Origin: Nostoc sp. NMS7
GTDB lineage: Bacteria > Cyanobacteriota > Cyanobacteriia > Cyanobacteriales > Nostocaceae
Length of the DNA stretch: 64,000 bases
NCBI RefSeq assembly: GCF_017115085.1
Contig: NZ_JABXKJ010000255.1
Coordinates: 1 to 64,000 of the forward strand
Direction of reading: 5' to 3'
The notes below the pieces were generated by a model that saw only the letters and a program-made list of their open reading frames with translations, searched no databases and was not told the DNA's origin. Positions within the stretch are counted from its first letter, which is position 1. Every line of letters begins with the position of its first letter. The position numbers and the translations under genes were made by a program. Below are positions 1 through 7,148 of this stretch, piece after piece.

Positions 1-619
1 CATGGTTATAGTTATGACTTAGAGACGGACAAAAAATCAAAAAAAGCGACACCGATAGCGCAGCGTAAAGCCTTCGGCATAGCTTCGCTTAGAGCGACGC
101 AGGAGCGTCGCAGCCCCTTAAAGTAGACATCGCTCTTCCGATTCAAGCGAACGCGAGTAGCGTCTCGTTGGCGCAGCCTAAGAAGAGAAGAGAGGAAACT
201 TTATATATGGGTTATGATGAGCAATGCCGAACGCGCAGAGCGTCTTGTAGAGTTGGTGGCAAGCTACGCCCCACCTATCAAGCGAACGGGAGGGAGTAGC
301 GTCTCGTAGAGAGGAAATAATATATCAGTGCGATCGCCCTCAATTCTTAGAGGAAAAAATAGCATCAGGGAAGATGAATCTGACGACAATATCATCACCT
401 TCTGAGTAGAATAAGCGATCGCTTCGTTGGTAGCAGGGGCAGCGATCGCACTGACAACACTGGTGCGATTCGTTGCTTAGTGAATCACGGTAATCAGACC
501 GTACATAACTAAGCCAGCCCGACAGCAGATTACTGTCATTAAAGGCTGAACTCTCGGTCAGATGCAAGTGCAAGTCTTGGCATTCAGACTCAGAATTGAC
601 TCCTTACCTGCCCACACCG
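1..619. repeat. Non-coding stretch with dispersed short repeats
   Basis: No credible gene is seen here. The stretch holds several copies of short GC-rich words built on GCGTCTCGTAGAG, GCGAACGCGAGTAGCG and CTTCGGCATAGCTTCGCTTAG, plus GCGATCGC octamers. Such words are scattered through Nostoc-type genomes, and similar ones reappear at 63005-63055. A 77-codon open frame on the minus strand is rich in Ser, Cys and Asp, resembles nothing known, and is probably chance. Confidence 0.6.
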
Positions 620-1400
620 AATAAGCTCGGTTCTTATAGAGTGAAGTTGGGAACAGGGCGCAATCAGACGACCGTTGCGGGTTGACACTGGCGCTAATGG
701 GGAGTTCCTATGATGAAATAGAGCCTAGAAAAGCGACTCATTCGTGAGCAGGGCGCAACACAAAACCCCTGACTCTACTGGAGTTCATTCCCGCCGAACA
801 CGCGGTGTAGTACCGGCAAGAGTCTAGGGAATCCAGTAGTCGAAGTGGCTACATCTAACGGAACGATCAATGTCTCCGAGGGAACGAATAAAAACGATTT
901 GTGAGTCCTGGGGCAGTCGAACCCCAAGTAGGCTAGACGAGAAGCGGAACTCTCACAATTCGGGTAGGACAGACCGTAATTGGTCTGAGGTGTTCAGAAA
1001 ATACAAACTCCAGAAGAGAAAATGATTAGACACAGTAGACATACTAGTGAATCTTGGAAAGCCTTACCGTGGAAGAAATTCCGCCGAAATCTTTTCCGCC
1101 TTCACTCATCGTGTATTTAAAGCTGTTCAAGTTGGAGACAAGCGGAAAGCGCGGTTACTCCAAAAGCTTATTATGAAATCCACCTCGGCTCGATTTCTTG
1201 CAATAAGACAAGTATCACAGCTAAACGCTGGTAAGAAGACAGCAGGTATCGATGGCAAAAAATCCCTCTCATTCAAGGAACGCTTTGCACTTGAAATAAC
1301 ACTCAAGACCCAGTATAACAACTGGCATCATAGCGGTTTACGGGAAATTCCAATTCCTAAAAAGGATGGAACCACCAGAAGTTTAATTCCTATGGATTGA
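620..1400 (+). mobile_element. Group II intron remnant (5' RNA part and broken ORF)
   Basis: The 400 bases before the reverse-transcriptase-like frame are non-coding, GC-balanced and rich in short complementary arms, as expected for group II intron RNA domains I-III. They run straight into an ORF with the N-terminus of a group II intron-encoded protein. The element stops after that N-terminus, so RT motifs, maturase, domain V and domain VI are missing. The exact 5' splice boundary cannot be set by eye. It should be immobile unless helped in trans, and even then it lacks domain V. Confidence 0.6.
1022..1400 (+). pseudogene. Group II intron reverse transcriptase/maturase, N-terminal fragment, frameshifted
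   Basis: The natural start is probably the ATG at 1022 (MIRHSRHTSESWKALPW), a typical intron-encoded protein N-terminus. That frame runs into a stop near 1129. The family sequence continues in another frame from about 1107 (KAVQVGDKRKARLLQKL, then QLNAGKKTAGIDG and REIPIPKKDGTTR), so a frameshift lies near 1107. Homology ends at about 1390, just where IPTxxDR would follow, at two consecutive stops. None of the catalytic RT motifs such as YADD is present. A 117-residue frame from a GTG at 1047 covers the second part. This is a relic, not a working maturase. Confidence 0.75.
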
Positions 1401-1712
1401 TAGGAACTGAACTTCGCAATATCAGGTTTCAAGCTGGAGGAACGTATTTACCTAGGAATACATAAGTAAGGTAAAAACGACTTAAATTCAAGTTAGAGTT
1501 AGTCTTAGTGGCACTAAACTATGTTAGCACAATAAATTTTACAATATCTAAGCTTTTTTAAGCTCTCTATCCATAAAATTAATATTATTTATATTAATAT
1601 TGGAAATTAATTTCAAGAAGTATACTACCAAAATACGGGATTATAAAAATTTACACAGACTTAATATATTACCTAGATTTTTTAAGTTAATATTACAAGA
1701 ATGCAAAAAGAA
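1401..1712. other. Intergenic, nothing recognised
   Basis: AT-rich stretch with no frame of useful length and no convincing structure. It separates the intron relic from the convergent gene on the minus strand. Remnants of the intron's 3' part were looked for, and no domain V-like hairpin was recognised. Confidence 0.4.
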
Positions 1713-2123
1713 TTAATTAATTTTTATACCAGCGATTCTCTGATTTTTATTGCTTATTAGAAACTCTGATCTATTAATTTCGATAACTTCATAATTCTCT
1801 GTTATAAATATAGAGTATATGCTAGCTATCATATCTGCAAAATCTACTTTAGATAATATCAGTAATTGCAAATTGAAAAATGATTTAGGAACAGTTTTAA
1901 CAATTAAACATAATCTTATATCATTTACGTGCCATACACCAGTAAATTTATTACCCGTGATCAATTCGCTGGGTTTAGATAAAAGAAACGTTTGAATTCT
2001 AGTTTGCTCATAAGTCATATTATCTTTAAATTCGATAGAAATTTTTTCCCAATTTGTATTAAAACGCCATTTTCCAAAAAGCAAAATTTCTATTTCTGTA
2101 TCCGATAAATTCATATTATTCAT
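1713..2123 (-). CDS. Hypothetical protein, 136 aa
   Basis: The family is not recognised. The protein is soluble-looking and mixed in composition. It begins MNNMNLSDTEIEILLFG, has Trp/Phe-rich patches (GKWRFNTNW near residues 17-25, GVWHVND near 62-68), and has no signal peptide or membrane segment. An AGGGGAGAAAAC stretch sits just before the ATG. It follows the GUN4-domain gene by 38 bases on the same strand, so the two are probably co-transcribed. Low-GC composition matches its upstream partner. Function unknown. Confidence 0.6.
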   Translation of the reverse strand: MNNMNLSDTEIEILLFGKWRFNTNWEKISIEFKDNMTYEQTRIQTFLLSKPSELITGNKFTGVWHVNDIRLCLIVKTVPKSFFNLQLLILSKVDFADMIASIYSIFITENYEVIEINRSEFLISNKNQRIAGIKIN

Positions 2124-2161
2124 TGGTTTTCTCCCCTATTATTAAATAATGTGCGATTGAC

Positions 2162-3871
2162 TCATGGTAAAGTTTCATGACAAGTTTTGACACGAGTAAA
2201 AAATAAGTGCATCTGCCATACTAGCCAAGATCCAACTCGCCAAGCTGCCATTGACAGGGGGGCTGTAGATGAATGTGAAGGCGTGTCTAATATATTTTGG
2301 TCATAATGTAACCATTTAACTGGTAGATGTCCCATCGGTGTCGTTGGGGATAATTTAAAAGTTAGTTGGTCGTAATTTAACCAGTTTCCCTCTTTTCGCC
2401 AACCCAGGCGATCGCCAAGTCTTTTTTCTGTTTCATAATCTATTTGACCGCCTATTTCGTTCCAAATACTTTGCTGAACACTAAAGCCAAAGTAACCATG
2501 ACTATATTGTTGCCAAAGTTGATCAATTTTATGAAAAGCTTGACATGAAAAGTTAAGAATATCTTCTTTATAAACTTCATTCCAATCATTCTTGCCCATG
2601 ACTTGTAGCATTAATTTAGTTGTTTCAATATCAGCTTCTTGCCACTTGTGCTGTGAAAGAAGGTTTTGCAATTTACTGTAATCAATATTCCAATTACTTT
2701 TAAATTCTGTGGTAAACTCAATATCCTTATCATTATTAGGTTGTTCCGGCAGTTCTGTTTTCTCGATAAAAAGTTGAGAATAATCAAAAGCAATATCTGT
2801 TTCTTCTATTCCTAGCACTTTCTTTTGAGCAAGCAGTTGAGTAGACATATAATTAGATATTAAGTAAATCGCTTGATTTAAAGTTATCTCATCTTTACTT
2901 AAATCAAAGTCATGAACCTGTAAATCTAATAATTGTGACTGAAAAAAAGCATCTTGCAGTCTATCTTTTTTATCATAACTTGCCACTAATAAATTGAGGA
3001 TATCATGAGATATCGTACTAGTATCTTGTATTGTTAATAAATTAACTTGAAAATTTAGAGTATTACTTGCTAAATTTTGAATTTCTCCTACAATTGTGTA
3101 AAAATCTGCATCTACTTTTACTACATCATCTATTAAAGATTGAAACGGACTAAAGTAATCTTGTAGAGACTTTTCTAGATTAATTGCTGTTTCAGCTATT
3201 TTTGCGATTTCTTGACGAATTTTTGTAGCTCTGACTTGGTATTCATAAATTTCTTGATACACCTCTATATCTTTAAGTATTTTCTGAATAGCTTGCTTTT
3301 GATTTTTGGTATCTTCCGCTAAAATTTTAATTCCTTCACTGAGTAGTTTTACTTTCTCTAAAATTAAAAAGTTAGTATTACTTAACAGCAAAATAGATTT
3401 TAAATTTTCTTCTTCTTCGCATTTTAACTTGTCAATTATTTGAGAATTTTCATGATTCTTTATCTCTAACTTACTTATTTGTTCATTTACTTTTCTAATT
3501 TCATAATATTTTTGGTTAAACAGATTTTTCCAGTCATCTATAAAATTTAATAAAAATTTTTGATAACTATTTTTATAAGTTTCTAAAAAATCAAGAAGTT
3601 GAATATAATCTCTAATTAATAATTTAACCTCTGCTAAAGTTTCTCCTTGACTAATTTCTTTTTTCCATTTGATTATTCCCCAAAAATAAGAATGATATTT
3701 AGTACCTTCTTTAATTATGCTTTGGCATTTTCTAATTTTTCTTTGAACTTTTTTTAGTTTGGGATTTTTTAAAGTAGGAAATTTGTAAGGTTTTTCATAA
3801 ATCGTAATAGATTTATAAGTAACTAATTGTTTTTGCTTTATAGTTAGCATCACTTTTTTTGAAATATACAA
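2162..3871 (-). CDS. Coiled-coil protein with C-terminal GUN4 domain, 569 aa
   Basis: Residues about 395-569 match the GUN4 fold by eye: LQNLLSQHKWQEADIETTKL, LMLQVMG, IDQLWQQYSHGYFGFSVQ, RLGDRLGWRKEGNW, SPTTPMGHLPVKW, and a closing LFFTRVKTC. GUN4 binds protoporphyrin IX and Mg-protoporphyrin and stimulates Mg-chelatase. Filamentous cyanobacteria also carry many GUN4 modules fused to other domains, whose roles are mostly unknown. Here residues about 60-300 are Lys/Glu/Ile-rich and look like long coiled coil, with no kinase or peptidase motif seen. A bilin- or porphyrin-responsive scaffold is one guess. It is unlikely to be the housekeeping GUN4, which lacks such an N-terminus. AT-rich composition contrasts with the NRPS genes. 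Confidence 0.75.
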   Translation of the reverse strand: MYISKKVMLTIKQKQLVTYKSITIYEKPYKFPTLKNPKLKKVQRKIRKCQSIIKEGTKYHSYFWGIIKWKKEISQGETLAEVKLLIRDYIQLLDFLETYKNSYQKFLLNFIDDWKNLFNQKYYEIRKVNEQISKLEIKNHENSQIIDKLKCEEEENLKSILLLSNTNFLILEKVKLLSEGIKILAEDTKNQKQAIQKILKDIEVYQEIYEYQVRATKIRQEIAKIAETAINLEKSLQDYFSPFQSLIDDVVKVDADFYTIVGEIQNLASNTLNFQVNLLTIQDTSTISHDILNLLVASYDKKDRLQDAFFQSQLLDLQVHDFDLSKDEITLNQAIYLISNYMSTQLLAQKKVLGIEETDIAFDYSQLFIEKTELPEQPNNDKDIEFTTEFKSNWNIDYSKLQNLLSQHKWQEADIETTKLMLQVMGKNDWNEVYKEDILNFSCQAFHKIDQLWQQYSHGYFGFSVQQSIWNEIGGQIDYETEKRLGDRLGWRKEGNWLNYDQLTFKLSPTTPMGHLPVKWLHYDQNILDTPSHSSTAPLSMAAWRVGSWLVWQMHLFFTRVKTCHETLP

Positions 3872-3957
3872 ATAGTTACTAGACTCTTACTCATTTCAAC
3901 ACCTTAAAATTTTTGTGATTACATTAAGTCAAGCTATTCTTTTTAAAGCAAACAAAA

Positions 3958-4221
3958 TTACTTTACCGTATCTGTTTTGCATAATTTCCATACTAGGATT
4001 TTCTCTCGTGATTCTACAAGCTGTATCCCAATTTTTTCTAGGAGTCGCTTTGAACTTATATTATCGCGATCGCATCCAGCAGTCACGCTTTGCACATTAG
4101 GTTGAGATAACGCCCAATCTAGCTTTCGTAGCTTCAGACGCTTATCCCTGTTGTCGATATAATAATCAATTTCCAGGAAAACGCTAGGTAAACCTGTACT
4201 ATCTGAGATGACTTTAACCAT
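3958..4221 (-). pseudogene. Truncated GNAT acetyltransferase (mdnD/mvdB-like remnant)
   Basis: This is an 87-residue open frame. It carries the C-terminal half of a GNAT fold: a strand (VFLEIDYYID), then SQPNVQSVTAGCDRDNISSK followed by RLLEKIGIQLVES. A normal GNAT is about 150-180 residues. The N-terminal strands are absent and the acetyl-CoA loop (R/QxxGxG/A), expected right after YYID, reads NRDKRLKLRK, so cofactor binding is probably lost. It starts 6 bases after the exporter gene. In microviridin clusters a GNAT (MdnD/MvdB) N-acetylates the product and sits by the exporter, so position supports a decayed mdnD. An unrelated truncated GNAT remains possible. Confidence 0.6.
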
Positions 4222-4227
4222 ATAGGC

Positions 4228-6246
4228 TTAATCTATTACCCATTTCAATACCTCCGGGTTTTTGTTATAGCGGTAGGTTACACCATTTTTAGTAGTCACA
4301 GACTTTTCTTGACTAGCCTTGGTTCTGATCGTAGTAATAGAATAGTCTGTCAATGTCTGAAGCTCTTTATGAGAAAGTCCTATAATTGTGGCGCTCGCTG
4401 CTGATTCTGGTTTCATTTTGAGTTCATTTTTAGGGTAAATATCTATCGTCATTTGCTCCTTTTCAACTGGTTTAATAGCAATTCCTTTTTGCAATTGATA
4501 ATCTTGTATAGAAACAAGTTGCCAATTAGACTCTTGTAAAAGCTCTAATACCCATTGATGATAATTAAATAAGCTTTCTCTATGTCCAACACTGATAAAA
4601 TTTGTTTTCGTTGATTGTAACTGTTGATATAAATTACCTTCATTATTTAAATCTAAAGCACTCGTTGCTTCATCTAAGATAGTGAAACTAGGATGTGTAA
4701 TTAATAGCCTTGCAAAAGCGAGGCGTTGTTGTTCTCCTAAAGACAATATATTTTCCCAAGGAACTTCTGTATCAAAGCCGTCTACACGGCTAAGTAAGTG
4801 TTGCAGGTTAACTTGTTGCAAAATGTGTTCAAGTTCGCGATCGCTCATTTTCCTGTCTGTGTGAGGATAGAGCAACTGTTCGCGCAAAGTTCCCAGAATT
4901 ATATAAGGACGTTGGGGTAAAAATAAGACTTCTTTTAAGGGAGGACGCACTAGACGGCCAGTCCCCGCATTCCACAAACCAGCGATCGCTCTCAACAAAG
5001 AACTTTTACCCCTACCACTAGGGCCAACAATCAATAAACCTTCTCCTGGCTGAACAGCTAGTGATAAGTTTTCGACGATTACCTGTTCATAATTTGGCGT
5101 TTGTAAAGTGACGTTCTCAAAAGCTAAACGTTCTTCTTCTATAATTTTAATAGTACTGACGTTCTCTGGTTGTTTACTAGCAACCTGTAGCGCATCTGAA
5201 AACTCTGCTAAACGCTTTACATAGCCAGAAAATCGCCCTGAAATCCCAAACTCGGCTATTAGTTCTCCTAAAGCATTAGAAAACATAAAGCAAGCAAAAC
5301 TAGCTTGGTTAATTTGTCCATAATCAATTTGATCCTGAAGAAATAAAGGTGTAAGAATGAACATTGAGAATACGCTAATGGCAGACTGATATGCTCTGCC
5401 AAAAGCGTCTTGTCCCCTCTCTAAATTCAGCCTACGTTCAGCAGTTTTTAAAACATTATTAAATCGGCGCTGAATTATATTTAATTCTTCATCTTCCCCC
5501 TGAAAAAAAGCGATTGATTCAGCGTGATTACGAACATGAGTTAAGCAATAGGCAAAATCTGCTTTAAATGCAAGTTCTTCTTGGTTAACTTTATTTATTC
5601 CTTGATTCAAGTAAACAGCTATTAAATTACCTACAATTGTATAAATAACTAAATAAATTGCGATTTGTGAAGAAACTGTCCAGAGAATTATCAAAGAACT
5701 TCCCATTTCTAAAGATTTTTCTAGTAAAGAAGATGAGAATCTCAAGCCAATGCTAGTAATAGGTTCTATTTCTTGGGATAAGCGTTGATCTGGATTATCT
5801 ATATCAGATTTAAAATTGATTTTATAATAAGCTTGATTGCTTAAATATTTTTCTAAAACATGAATATTTAGCCATTTGTACCAGTCAAGAATTATTTTTT
5901 TTCTGACATATCTCAAAAGAGTTACTAACAAGACCATCCCTAAAATAATGAGACTGGAAAGCCATAAAGTACTATTATATTTATCAAGGTTTCTCTGTTC
6001 AATAACGATATCAATTACATAGCGATTCCAGTAACTATTTGCAGCATTTACACCGACAATTACGAATATTAATAATACTAAAAAAATGAGCATTCCCCAT
6101 GAGCGAATCACATCTGAAAATGCTCTTCCTTCTGCTTTTGTTGGATACCAATAAGGTTGAGCAACTACTTTCACATCCTGCCAAAATTGAATCAAGGCTG
6201 AAAAAGGATTTGTTGTATTTTGCTCACGCACAGATGGAGTTTGCAT
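4228..6246 (-). CDS. ABC exporter, SbmA/BacA-type permease fused to ATPase, microviridin-cluster type, 672 aa
   Basis: The N-terminal half (about residues 35-340) is a multi-spanning membrane domain with a GMLIFLVLLIFVIVGV helix, of the type that takes or exports peptides. The C-terminal half is a nucleotide-binding domain: Walker A GPSGRGKSSLL near 409, signature LSLGEQQRLAFARLL near 503, Walker B FTILDEATSALD near 524. Residues about 625-672 form an unusual tail (LSHKELQTLTDYSITTIRT) that looks like a small helix-turn-helix module. A paralogue lies at 12609-14600. It is the exporter nearest the truncated GNAT and downstream of the RiPP cyclases, matching MdnE/MvdA placement, so export of the microviridin-like peptide is the best guess. 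Confidence 0.8.
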   Translation of the reverse strand: MQTPSVREQNTTNPFSALIQFWQDVKVVAQPYWYPTKAEGRAFSDVIRSWGMLIFLVLLIFVIVGVNAANSYWNRYVIDIVIEQRNLDKYNSTLWLSSLIILGMVLLVTLLRYVRKKIILDWYKWLNIHVLEKYLSNQAYYKINFKSDIDNPDQRLSQEIEPITSIGLRFSSSLLEKSLEMGSSLIILWTVSSQIAIYLVIYTIVGNLIAVYLNQGINKVNQEELAFKADFAYCLTHVRNHAESIAFFQGEDEELNIIQRRFNNVLKTAERRLNLERGQDAFGRAYQSAISVFSMFILTPLFLQDQIDYGQINQASFACFMFSNALGELIAEFGISGRFSGYVKRLAEFSDALQVASKQPENVSTIKIIEEERLAFENVTLQTPNYEQVIVENLSLAVQPGEGLLIVGPSGRGKSSLLRAIAGLWNAGTGRLVRPPLKEVLFLPQRPYIILGTLREQLLYPHTDRKMSDRELEHILQQVNLQHLLSRVDGFDTEVPWENILSLGEQQRLAFARLLITHPSFTILDEATSALDLNNEGNLYQQLQSTKTNFISVGHRESLFNYHQWVLELLQESNWQLVSIQDYQLQKGIAIKPVEKEQMTIDIYPKNELKMKPESAASATIIGLSHKELQTLTDYSITTIRTKASQEKSVTTKNGVTYRYNKNPEVLKWVID

Positions 6247-6310
6247 ATTCTAAAAATGTAGCCGTTACTAATTACACTAGGAATTTTGAAATGGCCTTTG
6301 AGAATTAATA

Positions 6311-6400
6311 GGACTTACGCAAAACTACACAGCGTAGGGGCAATTCATGAATTGCCCGTACTGTAAAATCTGGGTTTGGGCTATTGTTTGCGTAAGTCCT
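6311..6400. repeat. 90-bp MITE-like palindrome
   Basis: The ends are perfect 14-bp inverted repeats (AGGACTTACGCAAA and its complement). An inner hairpin GGGCAATTCATGAATTGCCC lies near 6342-6361. There is no coding capacity. Elements with the AGGACTTACG end are common in Nostoc-type genomes, from memory. It lies just upstream of the exporter gene and could affect its transcript. Confidence 0.75.
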
Positions 6401-6480
6401 GATTAAGTTAAACTCAGAGACCATTTTTCCTTTTAGAGAATATATGAAAACTTTTATGGTGTTGTATTCGAGATTTGTAG

Positions 6481-6602
6481 ATCCCCCTAAATTCCCCCCT
6501 TTTTAAAAGGAGCCAGCGCTGTGAGTGGGTTTCCCGACTTGTAAGCAAGCTACGCTGTAAGCGCTAAGGCAGGGTAGCGACTGGCGTGGGGCTAGAGGGA
6601 TC
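6481..6602. repeat. Dispersed repeat bounded by GATCCCCCT/AGAGGGATC
   Basis: Left end GATCCCCCTAAATTCCCCCC, right end GGGGCTAGAGGGATC, giving a short imperfect inverted repeat. The interior holds a GCGCTGTGAG/TACGCTGTAAGCGC-like palindromic patch. It is non-coding. Together with the 90-bp palindrome it fills most of the 368-base gap between the exporter and the 134-residue gene. Confidence 0.5.
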
Positions 6603-6614
6603 AAATCGAATGCA

Positions 6615-7019
6615 CTAGGTCAATGGTTCGTCATCAACAATTTCGACTGTTCTCGGAAAAGGGCCTTGGTCAGGCTCAGTAACGACTACTGGGCTAATAT
6701 GATGTTTCAGTTTGAGTTTTAACTCATCTGAAATGGGCAATTCTTGAATTTCTTTGAGAAGAAATCTGACAGATTCAGTTTTGCTACGTTCTGTATAAAT
6801 GAGCTTGAGAACGTTTTCAATTCCAAATCCCGCTATATATTCTCCTAGAACACCTACCAGCCCAAGCAAGCCTAAACCTCCTAAGAGACCTAAAGGGCCA
6901 CCCAGCGATGAAAGCATAGCGACAACGGCGGCGACACTACCCCCTGATGCAGCCGTTGCAATCACGAAAAGTATACCAGGAAGGCCTAAACCGGAAATTT
7001 TTTTGACGAGTTCATCCAT
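6615..7019 (-). CDS. Small glycine-rich membrane protein, 134 aa
   Basis: Family not recognised. Residues about 10-65 are very hydrophobic and rich in Gly, Ala and Leu with GxxG and AxxG spacing (GGPLGLLGGLGLLGLVG), suggesting one or two membrane helices packed by glycine-zipper contacts. Residues 70-134 are polar and charged (RFLLKEIQELPISDELKLK) and end in an acidic proline-containing tail. There is no cleavable signal peptide. It lies between the LamG-patatin gene and the exporter on the same strand, after a terminator-like hairpin, so it may start its own transcript. The glycine-zipper look invites comparison with pore-forming or immunity proteins, but nothing in the sequence proves such a role. 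Confidence 0.65.
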   Translation of the reverse strand: MDELVKKISGLGLPGILFVIATAASGGSVAAVVAMLSSLGGPLGLLGGLGLLGLVGVLGEYIAGFGIENVLKLIYTERSKTESVRFLLKEIQELPISDELKLKLKHHISPVVVTEPDQGPFPRTVEIVDDEPLT

Positions 7020-7103
7020 TATACTTACCTACAATCCTTATAAAGTGAAAACATGACTAAGAGAGTCATTACTAATTTCTTTTGTGAAGAAATTAAAAAT
7101 CTC

Positions 7104-7135
7104 ACATCTTGCACCAGTTAGTTGGTGCAAGATGT
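7104..7135 (-). terminator. Rho-independent terminator after the patatin gene
   Basis: Perfect 13-bp stem, ACATCTTGCACCA pairing with TGGTGCAAGATGT, with a 6-base loop. On the minus strand it is followed by GAGATTTTTAATTT. It begins 14 bases after the patatin stop codon. Confidence 0.75.
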
Positions 7136-7148
7136 AAGAAATCTAATT

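Noticed and set aside
340-573. 77-codon minus-strand frame near the window start
   Set aside because: Composition is odd, there is no ribosome site, and it overlaps dispersed repeats. It looks like chance.
3915-4100. Plus-strand 61-codon frame with a hydrophobic segment
   Set aside because: It lies antisense to the GNAT remnant and has no support beyond hydrophobicity.
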